A DNA stretch of 33,008 nt from an uncultured Alphaproteobacteria bacterium (GTDB taxonomy: Bacteria > Pseudomonadota > Alphaproteobacteria > RF32 > CAG-239), in the NCBI GenBank assembly GCA_944392255.1, contig CALXVY010000018.1, positions 1 through 33,008 of the forward strand, written 5' to 3'. The notes under the pieces are model-generated. The model was not told the DNA's origin. It did not search any database and worked only from the letters and a program-made list of their open reading frames with translations. A program made the position numbers and the translations under genes. Positions 8,604 to 16,912 of this stretch are shown here, piece by piece. Each line of letters begins with the position of its first letter. Position 1 is the first letter of the stretch.

Positions 8604-9444
8604 TATTAATTAGCCCTTCCAAACCATAATCAACAATGCGAACATACTCAAGACTATTCAAATTGCTATAAGTTTTAACGGTTACTTTGTTTTTTTCAAT
8701 AGAAGCAATCTGTCCAACGGGCAAACCGGAAGGGAAAACGCCGGCCACACCGGAAGTAACAATTCTATCTCCGACATTAATTTCAGCATCAAGAGGAATA
8801 AATACCATTTGAGCAATAGAAGTATTATCTCCGGCCAAAATTCCGCGAACACGATTTTTTTCCACCATAACCGGAATACGAGAGTTAATATCCGTAATCA
8901 GCAAAATTTTAGAATACATATTTCCAACTTTATCGACGCGTCCAACCACGCCTCTGTCACTCAAAACGACCTGTCCTTTTTTCACTTTATCGGAATTTCC
9001 GGTATAAGCGATAACCGAATGAGAAAAAGCATCACCCTCTTCTGCAATAATACGTGCCGTAATATAATTAGCCTCTGGTGGGGTAACATAATTGAGTAAA
9101 TTTGCCAGCAACTTATTTTCCACCTCCAAAACCTTCATTTTATCATAAAGATTTAAGAGTTTTTTATTTTCTTCTCGCAATTGCTGATTATCTCGATAAA
9201 CTTCTTTAATTTCTACAAAATAATCATATACAGCAGCCACTGCACGCGCCGGCACAACCAACAAATCAACAACCGGACTAACCATATCTGTTGCCAATGA
9301 AGAAGTTTTTTCCAAGACAACACTTTCGGTTTTATTCAAAAGCATCAAAGCAAATGCTGTAAGAAACAAAATAACAATCGCAAATTTCTTAGCCAATATG
9401 CGAATATAGCTCAAATGGATAAATAAACTCCGGCGACGTTTCAT
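8596..9444 (-). CDS. mreC: Rod-shape determining protein MreC
   Basis: MreC is a periplasmic scaffold that links MreB and MreD with PBP2 and RodA. The protein (282 residues from ATG 9444) has a basic N-terminus (MKRRRS), one membrane segment, a coiled coil (VEIKEVYRDNQQLREENKKL), and the beta-rich domain with NYITARIIAEEGDAF, DRGVVGRV, LLITDINSRIPV and SGVAGVFPSGLPVG. An alternative GTG at 9453 adds three residues. Neither start has a strong Shine-Dalgarno. It follows mreB across a 96-base gap that contains a long hairpin. Confidence 0.95.
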   Translation of the reverse strand: MKRRRSLFIHLSYIRILAKKFAIVILFLTAFALMLLNKTESVVLEKTSSLATDMVSPVVDLLVVPARAVAAVYDYFVEIKEVYRDNQQLREENKKLLNLYDKMKVLEVENKLLANLLNYVTPPEANYITARIIAEEGDAFSHSVIAYTGNSDKVKKGQVVLSDRGVVGRVDKVGNMYSKILLITDINSRIPVMVEKNRVRGILAGDNTSIAQMVFIPLDAEINVGDRIVTSGVAGVFPSGLPVGQIASIEKNKVTVKTYSNLNSLEYVRIVDYGLEGLINNE

Positions 9445-9475
9445 ACAGCACACTCACAAATATAAATTTAATACA

Positions 9476-9530
9476 AAAGGTCCGTTCTCTTTTGCCTAAA
9501 AACATTTAGAGCAATAAAGAACGAACCTTT
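9476..9530 (-). promoter_or_regulatory. Long RNA hairpin between mreB and mreC
   Basis: Read on the minus strand, AAAGGTTCGTTCT pairs over 13 bp with AGAACGGACCTTT. The one non-Watson-Crick pair is G-U in this orientation and would be A-C in an RNA from the other strand. The loop folds again (GCTCTAAA with TTTAGGC). No T-run follows, so it is not a standard terminator. A role in partial termination, mRNA processing or 3'-end protection of mreB is inference. Confidence 0.6.
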
Positions 9531-9540
9531 TAGACAAGGA

Positions 9541-10653
<1,113 letters not shown>

Positions 10654-11583
10654 TTATAATATTTTTTTAACATCATTTATTAAATTTTTTTGCCCATGAT
10701 AACATTCAGTAAAAGAAAGTCCTTCATGTATCTGATGAGAAAACCAAGTTTTTTGTCGTTTAGCATATTGTCTGGTATGCAATTTTCCTAAAGAAATGGC
10801 CTCATCAAGGCTACATTCTCCATGCACGAAACACATCAGCTCCGGAACACCCAAAGCCTTCATCGCCGGTAAAGTATCGGGCAATTTTCTTTCTGCCAAA
10901 CGAGTAACTTCGGCCAAAGCACCTTGTTCCATCATTTTATCAAAACGAATAAAACAACGCGCGTCAATCTCTTCTTTCAAGGGAAGCAAACGCACGACCC
11001 TAAAATCAGCTTCGGGAAGTTTTTTTATCATTGGTTGAGCTTGCCACGTGGAAAGAGAAACGCCTGTTTGCACATAAACCCCATAAGCGCGCAAAACACG
11101 CGATGTATCACCGGCATGAATTTTGGCTGCGGATATAGGATCGACTTCCAAAAGTTTATTGTAAATATTTTGTAAACCAATTTTTTGACAAAGCTTCCGC
11201 ATTTCATCGCGCGTATCTTGAGTATTTTCAGGAACAGTTGTTGTACCGTACATCAAATTGCAAATATACATTCCGGTTCCACCGACAACCACGGGCATTT
11301 TTTCTTTTTGCCAACATTGTTTTATGGCATTAACGGCTTTATCCAACCATTCGACCACGGTTCCGTTAACAGAAGCATCATAAATTTGATAAAGATGATG
11401 AGGAATGCGAGCCATATCTTCAGCTGTGGGACAAGCCGATAATATAGGTATATCTTTATAAACCTGCATTGAATCAGCATTAATAATTTCCCCATTACAA
11501 ATTGAGGCAACATCAATGGCCAGCGCAGATTTTCCCGAAGCCGTCGGACCGGCAATCACCACAACTTTATGGCTTGGAAACAT
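10654..11583 (-). CDS. miaA: tRNA dimethylallyltransferase MiaA
   Basis: MiaA transfers a dimethylallyl group to A37 of tRNAs reading UNN codons. The P-loop GPTASGKS is at residues 12-19, followed by INADSMQVYKDIPILSACPT, PHHLYQI, VVGGTGMYI and the C-terminal tRNA-binding part ending in HTRQYAKRQKTWF. From ATG 11583 it has 309 residues. I chose this start because GGAG lies 8 bases before it. Upstream Mets at 11589 and 11613 are worse placed. It overlaps the end of ddl by 17 bases, so it is likely translationally coupled. Confidence 0.95.
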   Translation of the reverse strand: MFPSHKVVVIAGPTASGKSALAIDVASICNGEIINADSMQVYKDIPILSACPTAEDMARIPHHLYQIYDASVNGTVVEWLDKAVNAIKQCWQKEKMPVVVGGTGMYICNLMYGTTTVPENTQDTRDEMRKLCQKIGLQNIYNKLLEVDPISAAKIHAGDTSRVLRAYGVYVQTGVSLSTWQAQPMIKKLPEADFRVVRLLPLKEEIDARCFIRFDKMMEQGALAEVTRLAERKLPDTLPAMKALGVPELMCFVHGECSLDEAISLGKLHTRQYAKRQKTWFSHQIHEGLSFTECYHGQKNLINDVKKIL

Positions 11584-12499
11584 GCACATCACTCCAGAAA
11601 CGACAAGCCGCATTTTCCACTAACAATGAACACAAATCGGCATAAGAAATTCCACAATATTTTGCCTGTTCGGGAACCAAAGATAATGGGGTCATTCCCG
11701 GAGCGGTATTAATTTCCAGTAAGACCACGCCATCTTTCTCATTATAACGAAAATCTGAGCGAGAAAGCATATTACACCCCAATTTCTGGTGTAATTTCTC
11801 TGCATATTCCATACAAGTTTTTGTCACTTTTTCAGGAATAGGAGCCGGAAGAATGTGGGTTGTCATACCATCGGTATATTTCGCGGTATAATCATAGAAA
11901 CTGCATTTTGCTTGCATTTCCGTTACAGCCAAAGCCTTTCCGTTCAACACGGCACAGGTCAATTCATGTCCATCAATAAATTCTTCAATAATAATCTCTT
12001 TTGTATCATCATCATAAAAAACCTTTTGCGCATCTTCCTCTTTTTTTACAATAAAAACGCCAACACTTGAACCGTCATTTGCCGGTTTGACCACATAAGG
12101 TATTTTAATTTGAGTACCAAATTTTTTATATTCCGCGAAAGTTTTTTCTTCACCTTGGGCGACTTTAATGCCCCAGTGTTCACACACTAGTTTAGTCAAA
12201 GCCTTATCCATACCCAAAACAGAAGCTTTCATTCCCGAATGCGTATAAGGTATCTGTAACAAATCGAGTAAAGCCTGAATTTCACCATCTTCGCCCCAAT
12301 TTCCATGCAGAGCATTAAACACGGCATCGGGCTTTTCTTTTTTTAAAACATCTATCAATTCCCAAACATCATTTAAGACAAACGGAACAACATTATATCC
12401 TTTTTGGCTTAAGGCTTCACTCACACCTTTACCGCTGACTAAGCTGACTTCTCGTTCCGAAGAAAATCCGCCCATAACCACCAAAACTTTTTTCTTCAT
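11567..12499 (-). CDS. ddl: D-alanine--D-alanine ligase
   Basis: Ddl joins two D-Ala residues with ATP to make the end of the peptidoglycan stem peptide. The 310-residue ATP-grasp protein shows VLVVMGGFSSEREVSL near the N-terminus, ALHGNWGEDGEIQALLDL, YVVKPANDGSSVGV, IIEEFIDGHELTCAVL and VLLEINTAPGMTPLS. Length is normal for DdlB-type enzymes. It is the first gene of the minus-strand operon and diverges from the DUF3108 gene. The start has AAGGAAA about 10 bases upstream. In many proteobacteria ddl sits with ftsQAZ; here it heads the elongasome operon. Confidence 0.95.
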   Translation of the reverse strand: MKKKVLVVMGGFSSEREVSLVSGKGVSEALSQKGYNVVPFVLNDVWELIDVLKKEKPDAVFNALHGNWGEDGEIQALLDLLQIPYTHSGMKASVLGMDKALTKLVCEHWGIKVAQGEEKTFAEYKKFGTQIKIPYVVKPANDGSSVGVFIVKKEEDAQKVFYDDDTKEIIIEEFIDGHELTCAVLNGKALAVTEMQAKCSFYDYTAKYTDGMTTHILPAPIPEKVTKTCMEYAEKLHQKLGCNMLSRSDFRYNEKDGVVLLEINTAPGMTPLSLVPEQAKYCGISYADLCSLLVENAACRFWSDVHVSKP

Positions 12500-12584
12500 T
12501 GCTATTATTTTCCTTTATTGAAAGAATTTTTATGATAATATACCTCGCAAGTTTTGAATTTTTATTAAAAAAATAAGGAAAAAT

Positions 12585-13367
12585 ATGAAAAAAATTGTTT
12601 TGCTTTTTTGCTTTTTATTGATAAATGCATCTGTTGCACGTGCCGGTATCGTTGAGCATAATTTTACCGCCATTTTAGGTGTATTCAATGCCAGTGACAC
12701 AAAATTCACCTATGAGCTAACACCTAAAGATTATGCCATTCGCTCCGAAGTAAAGACCGCCGGTGTTTTTGACACGCTTTACCCTTTCAAAGCTATCTAT
12801 TCAACCACAGGCAATCTCAAAGGCAAAGACTTTGAAACCACAAGTTACAAATATCAATCACAATCTCGTTTTACCAAACGTACCAAAGAGTTAGTTTATA
12901 ATGATAAGGGTGAGCCTATTTATCGTTTAAGTTCAAAAAACGATGAAAGTAAAAGAGTAGAAATAACACCAGACATTAATAACAAAGACACGACAGACTT
13001 ACAAACCGTTTTTGCAAAACTGGCCAAACAATATAATGAATTAAAATTTTGCGATTCGCGCATGGAAGTTTTTGACGGCAAACGCCGCTTTGATGTTATT
13101 TTTAAAGATGAAGGACAAGATACTCTGAGTAAAAATGAATATTCTCCATTTTCCGGCAATGCGACCAAATGTTCTATGTATATTGACAAACTCAATTCAA
13201 AAGATGATGATTTGATGTGGGAGCTCACCTCCAAGCATCCGGTTTATTTTTGGATTATGGAAGACAAAGAAAGCAAAATGCCGTTCATTGCTCATGTTTT
13301 GGTAGAAGATACACCTTTGGGCAGATTAGATGTTTATACAAAAAATATTACCGTGAAGGACAAATAA
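12585..13367 (+). CDS. DUF3108 exported protein
   Basis: A 260-residue protein with a clear signal peptide (MKKIVLLFCFLLINASVARA, cleavage likely after ARA) and AAGGAAAAAT just before ATG 12585. The mature part is beta-rich, with motifs typical of DUF3108, including ELTPKDYAIRSEVKTAGVFDTLYPF at its start and FDGKRRFDVIFKDEG in the middle. The family is periplasmic and of unknown function. It is followed two bases after its stop by the trhP start, so the two are co-transcribed, although no functional link is obvious. Confidence 0.85.
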   Translation: MKKIVLLFCFLLINASVARAGIVEHNFTAILGVFNASDTKFTYELTPKDYAIRSEVKTAGVFDTLYPFKAIYSTTGNLKGKDFETTSYKYQSQSRFTKRTKELVYNDKGEPIYRLSSKNDESKRVEITPDINNKDTTDLQTVFAKLAKQYNELKFCDSRMEVFDGKRRFDVIFKDEGQDTLSKNEYSPFSGNATKCSMYIDKLNSKDDDLMWELTSKHPVYFWIMEDKESKMPFIAHVLVEDTPLGRLDVYTKNITVKDK

Positions 13368-13368
13368 A

Positions 13369-14769
13369 ATGTTAGATAAAGCAGAATTACTTTTACCGGC
13401 AGGTTCACTGGTCAAATTAAAAACCGCCATTTTATACGGAGCCGATGCCGTATATGCCGGCACACCGGATATGTGTTTACGCGCACAATCAAAATTCACC
13501 ATGGAAGAATTAAAAGAAGGAATTGAGTTTGTTCACGCTCATGGTAAAAAAATTTATCTGACCTTAAACTTGTTCATGCACAATCGCGATGTTGAAAAAC
13601 TTCCCACTTTTGTAGAAACCTTAAGACACCTTCAACCCGATGGTGTTTTGATTGCCGACCCCGGCGTTTTTCAATATGTGAAAGACAACGCCCCCGAGCT
13701 TAATTTATTTGTTTCTACCCAAGCCAACATTTGCTCTTGGCAAGCGGTTAAATTTTGGCAAAACCAAGGAGCCAAACTCTGCGTTTTGGGCCGTGAAGTC
13801 ACCTTTGAAGAAATGAAAGAAATCAGAGAAAAGTGTCCTGATATTCTGCTTGAATGTTTCATGCATGGCGCCATGTGTATGTCCTATTCCGGACGTTGCT
13901 TAATCTCCAACTATTTAGCCGACCGCTCTGCCAACCAAGGCAAATGCGCCCACTGTTGTCGCTGGCATTATAAATTGCACTTGCGTTTAAAAGACGGCAC
14001 CATCAAAGAACTTGTTATTGACGAACACAATAAAGACAGCTTCGAATTTTTGTTGGAAGAAGAATTCCGCCCCGGAGAATATTTTGAAGTTATGGAAGAT
14101 GAACATGGTGGTTATATGCTCAACTCCAAAGACATGTGCCTCATGCCCCGCCTCCCCGACTTATTAAGTATTGGTATGGACTCTCTTAAAGTTGAAGGCA
14201 GAAACAAAACCGAATATTATGCCGCCATTGTTGCCCGTACTTATCGTCAAGCCATTGATGATTGGTATGCCTCTCCCCAAACTTGGGATTACAATAAATA
14301 TATGCCGGATTTATACACTTTGCAAAACCGAGGCTATTGCTTGGGCTTCCATGATGGTAAATTAACCAACATCAGCCAAAATTATGAATATACAAGAACT
14401 TTAGGTGATTGGCTTTTTGCCGGTTCCATTGTTGAATGGCAAGGTGACGATGCCATCTTTGAAATCAGAAACTACATTAATTCTGGTGAAGATATTGAAT
14501 TTTTAATGCCAAATTCTTTAGAAAATATCAAATTAAAGTTAGAAGAGTTTGAAGATGCCGTAACAGGAGAAATCACCCCTAAAGTTTCTGCCGGACAAGA
14601 GAAAAAGATAAGAATTAAACCAAACAGTTGGAATCGACCGATTGCTGAAATCAAAAAACTCTTGCCTCAATACGTCATCGCCCGCAAATTTGCCCCAATA
14701 AAAGGTGAAAATGCAACAATGCTAAATCACAAAAAAGAAGAATTTGATATTCTTTGCAAGAACAACTAA
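13369..14769 (+). CDS. trhP: Peptidase U32 family tRNA hydroxylation protein (TrhP/YegQ type)
   Basis: TrhP makes 5-hydroxyuridine at the tRNA wobble position 34 and does not act as a protease. The 466-residue protein begins with LLLPAGSLVKLKTAILYGADAVYAG. It carries the signature FMHGAMCMSYSGRCLISNYL, then NQGKCAHCCRW, which supplies the conserved Cys set thought to bind an iron-sulfur cluster. RPGEYFEVMEDEHGGYMLNSKD and SLKVEGRNKTEYYAA match the E. coli YegQ sequence as I remember it. Length is close to YegQ (about 450) and much shorter than RlhA. Start ATG 13369 immediately follows the DUF3108 gene. A terminator lies 25 bases after the stop. Confidence 0.85.
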   Translation: MLDKAELLLPAGSLVKLKTAILYGADAVYAGTPDMCLRAQSKFTMEELKEGIEFVHAHGKKIYLTLNLFMHNRDVEKLPTFVETLRHLQPDGVLIADPGVFQYVKDNAPELNLFVSTQANICSWQAVKFWQNQGAKLCVLGREVTFEEMKEIREKCPDILLECFMHGAMCMSYSGRCLISNYLADRSANQGKCAHCCRWHYKLHLRLKDGTIKELVIDEHNKDSFEFLLEEEFRPGEYFEVMEDEHGGYMLNSKDMCLMPRLPDLLSIGMDSLKVEGRNKTEYYAAIVARTYRQAIDDWYASPQTWDYNKYMPDLYTLQNRGYCLGFHDGKLTNISQNYEYTRTLGDWLFAGSIVEWQGDDAIFEIRNYINSGEDIEFLMPNSLENIKLKLEEFEDAVTGEITPKVSAGQEKKIRIKPNSWNRPIAEIKKLLPQYVIARKFAPIKGENATMLNHKKEEFDILCKNN

Positions 14770-14793
14770 TTGATTTTACTTTATAAATATTTT

Positions 14794-14820
14794 AAAGAGC
14801 TCTTTTAGGGCTCTTTTTTT
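14794..14820 (+). terminator. Rho-independent terminator after trhP
   Basis: AAAGAGC (14794-14800) pairs with GCTCTTT (14810-14816) across a 9-base loop and runs into T-rich DNA to 14822. Confidence 0.75.
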
Positions 14821-14833
14821 TGCATATATATTA

Positions 14834-14862
14834 TTGACAAATTTTGTCCATAGCATTAGGCT
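14834..14862 (+). promoter_or_regulatory. Candidate sigma-70 promoter for the unknown gene pair
   Basis: A perfect -35 TTGACA (14834-14839) is followed after 17 bases by TAGGCT (14857-14862), which keeps TA and the final T of the -10 consensus. It would give a leader of about 50 bases to ATG 14919. Confidence 0.4.
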
Positions 14863-14918
14863 ACTTGAACATTTTGTATTTTTTTATTTTATGTTTAATT
14901 TTTAATTATTTTAAAGCT

Positions 14919-15491
14919 ATGGAAGAAAAATCTATCAAAATCGGTAAAAAACGATTCGTTTTGGAAAATGGAAAACTGTGTAATGCCCAAACCAAAGAAG
15001 AAGTAAAAGATATGCCATATCTTTTCTTCAAAAATTATCCGGCACAAGAGTTTGTTGTCGTTGATAACCGACTTTTTCAATGGTTTGATGATGACCGCAA
15101 AATTAGAGAACTTCCTCTAATTTTTCTTTGCAAGGACAATAACTTTTCTTACTTCTACTCTGATAACCCAGGGAAAGAACATGGGGAAGGACGTTTTGTC
15201 ATTGCGTTTAAAGAAAACAGAATTTTTCTAATTGGTCGCGCATTTATGCAAATACATGATAACCTCTACAAAATAGGCCGCTATGCCTACCAAATTGTAG
15301 ATGGACATCTTGAAAAACTCTGTGAGTGTTTGAATTTTGAAAAAATTGATGTCCGCGTAGAAATCAGTGCCGGAGAAAACGGCATGAGCGAAATGCAGGC
15401 ATTCAAAAAAGTTGGGCAGAGATGGAAAAAAGTTACACACTGGCGTCCCGGTCATATTGTTCCCTCCCAAAAGTCTAACCCCAAAAAATAA
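14919..15491 (+). CDS. Unrecognised protein, first of an isolated gene pair
   Basis: I do not recognise a family. From ATG 14919 the product has 190 residues, starting MEEKSIKIGKKRFVLENGK, with many alternating hydrophobic and charged residues and aromatic pairs (LFQWFDDD, NFSYFYSDN), which suggests a beta-rich cytoplasmic protein. It has no signal peptide from this start and ends in a basic tail. A TTG at 14844 would add a hydrophobic N-terminal segment, but it lies between the candidate -35 and -10 boxes and has no Shine-Dalgarno. The chosen ATG also lacks a clear one, so the start is uncertain. The next gene begins 6 bases after its stop and is surely co-transcribed. Confidence 0.65.
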   Translation: MEEKSIKIGKKRFVLENGKLCNAQTKEEVKDMPYLFFKNYPAQEFVVVDNRLFQWFDDDRKIRELPLIFLCKDNNFSYFYSDNPGKEHGEGRFVIAFKENRIFLIGRAFMQIHDNLYKIGRYAYQIVDGHLEKLCECLNFEKIDVRVEISAGENGMSEMQAFKKVGQRWKKVTHWRPGHIVPSQKSNPKK

Positions 15492-15497
15492 AACACC

Positions 15498-16061
15498 ATG
15501 AAAACCACAGAATTTCCCATCATTAGGAAGACCATAAAAATGTTGGTCGGATCTTTTTCCATACCAGAACAAGTAAAAAAGATTTTCGCCTATCAAGAAG
15601 ATGAAGCGACCGCAGAAGTCTGGTTTAAGTTGCTTGAAGATGATTTATTGTGCCAATATATCCTTTGTCCGGAACTCAAGCCCAAAGCTTTGACAACCGG
15701 TATTTTGGCTCTAACACAACATCAAGAAGTTCAAGCTCAAATACACAACACAGCTTTTGCTTATCTGGAATATGCGCAAAAAAAATATTCTCAGATAAAA
15801 GAACTTAAAAATTTTTACCAAATGGAACTAAATATTTTCTATGGTAAAAACATTACAAAATTATCGCGCCAGAAGATTTACGCTCGAGTAGTCAACTGGT
15901 TAGAAAGACATTTAGAACATAGTATCATGATTGATTACAATGCTGAAATTTCAGATTTAATGAAAATCATCATCTTAAGCAAAAGTGGAATTATGTTCTC
16001 AGAAAGCTTCCAAAATCTTTTTGATGAAAAAAAATTAGACTTAATTGCCCTAATTGATTAA
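15498..16061 (+). CDS. Unrecognised helical protein, second of the pair
   Basis: I do not recognise a family. The 187-residue product looks mostly helical, with amphipathic segments (AEVWFKLLEDDLL, AFAYLEYAQKKYSQIKELK, QKIYARVVNWLERHL) and no signal peptide or membrane segment. It starts 6 bases after the previous gene and ends before a bidirectional terminator, so the two form a closed transcription unit between housekeeping genes. The spacing suggests the proteins act together, for example as a complex or an accessory pair, but nothing in the sequence shows what they do. Confidence 0.7.
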   Translation: MKTTEFPIIRKTIKMLVGSFSIPEQVKKIFAYQEDEATAEVWFKLLEDDLLCQYILCPELKPKALTTGILALTQHQEVQAQIHNTAFAYLEYAQKKYSQIKELKNFYQMELNIFYGKNITKLSRQKIYARVVNWLERHLEHSIMIDYNAEISDLMKIIILSKSGIMFSESFQNLFDEKKLDLIALID

Positions 16062-16076
16062 GTCTAAGCGCCAAAG

Positions 16077-16116
16077 AAAAAGAGGTTCGGAATATAAAAT
16101 CCGCACCTCTTTTTTT
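16077..16116. terminator. Bidirectional terminator
   Basis: AGAGGTTCGGA (16081-16091) pairs with TCCGCACCTCT (16100-16110) with one mismatch, flanked by A-rich DNA on the left and six T on the right. It separates the unknown gene pair (plus) from the acylphosphatase gene (minus) and touches the latter's stop codon. Confidence 0.8.
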
Positions 16117-16405
16117 ATACGCGTTTGAAAACCCCATCTTCAATCGGCGGCAAAAAACTGCTGATTCGCCCCACCACAAACTCCACCTTATCCACGCGAG
16201 AAAAAGGAGAACCATTTTGACAAGCAATAATCATCGCATCTATTTTTTCCTCTTCGCCACGCATAGAAATCTCAACCGAGCCGTCAGCTTCATTATGTAC
16301 CCAACCGGATATTCCGCCGATTTCTTTGGCCATATTAATTGCCCAATAACGGAATCCCACACCTTGTACGCGCCCTTTTATTTTGATAAGAACTTCTTTA
16401 ATCAT
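16115..16405 (-). CDS. acyP: Acylphosphatase
   Basis: A small (96-residue) enzyme that hydrolyses carboxyl-phosphate bonds. It has the full family signature: KGRVQGVGFRYW with the catalytic Arg in VGFR, and GWVHNEADGSVEI with the catalytic Asn. Length is normal. Its ATG overlaps the stop of the ATP12-family gene by 4 bases (ATGA), so the two are translationally coupled. It is the last gene of the rluC-asmA-atp12-acyP run. Confidence 0.95.
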   Translation of the reverse strand: MIKEVLIKIKGRVQGVGFRYWAINMAKEIGGISGWVHNEADGSVEISMRGEEEKIDAMIIACQNGSPFSRVDKVEFVVGRISSFLPPIEDGVFKRV

Positions 16406-16911
16406 GCCGCATCTGTTTTCAAAAACTTTTCAATCTCAATTAAATTAGCTTTAGCTCTGGCGCGGCTTTTTTCAGCATCTTCAACCTTGCCCCATTTTTC
16501 AGCTTGCCAAAGTTCTTCCAGATAAGCTGCCTGAAAGGCCTGTTCCGCATTAATTTTACCCTTTACTAAAGCTGCCGCTAACATCACCGAACGCATATCC
16601 AATGCCGCTTTATAAAAAGCAATCAATTCTTTATCTGAAAACTTTTCTAAATAACGTTTGAGTGCAACGCCAAATTTTTCTTCTTGGTCAGGAACGTCTA
16701 AAGAAGTGGAGGTTTTCAGTTGAATATTAAGTTCTTGTCCAATCCAGCGCAAAACCGGAAACCAAAACTCATTTTGCCTTGCCACCAATTCTGGATTATC
16801 ATTCCAAAACAACAAAACATCAGTTTGCGCAAATTCACACATTTTATCAATAATTTCTTGCTTATTCAGCGAAGCATCTTTTAAGGCGGCTTTAAGCTCT
16901 TCTCCAACCAT
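16402..16911 (-). CDS. ATP12-family protein lacking the usual N-terminal domain
   Basis: ATP12 proteins are chaperones for assembly of F1-ATPase alpha/beta subunits in mitochondria and alphaproteobacteria. This 169-residue product matches the helical C-terminal domain: FAQTDVLLFWNDNPELVARQ, FWFPVLRWIGQELN, DMRSVMLAAALVKGKINAEQAF and YLEELWQAEKWGK. The family is usually about 230-260 residues with an N-terminal beta domain, which is absent: the frame begins at 16911, one base after the AsmA-gene stop, and no missing piece is visible upstream. It may be a trimmed but working form or may have changed role. The rluC-atp12 linkage is common in alphaproteobacteria. Confidence 0.75.
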   Translation of the reverse strand: MVGEELKAALKDASLNKQEIIDKMCEFAQTDVLLFWNDNPELVARQNEFWFPVLRWIGQELNIQLKTSTSLDVPDQEEKFGVALKRYLEKFSDKELIAFYKAALDMRSVMLAAALVKGKINAEQAFQAAYLEELWQAEKWGKVEDAEKSRARAKANLIEIEKFLKTDAA

Positions 16912-16912
16912 A

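Noticed and set aside
14844-14918. TTG start for the first unknown gene, giving a hydrophobic N-terminus
   Set aside because: It sits between the candidate -35 and -10 boxes and has no Shine-Dalgarno. Kept only as an alternative.
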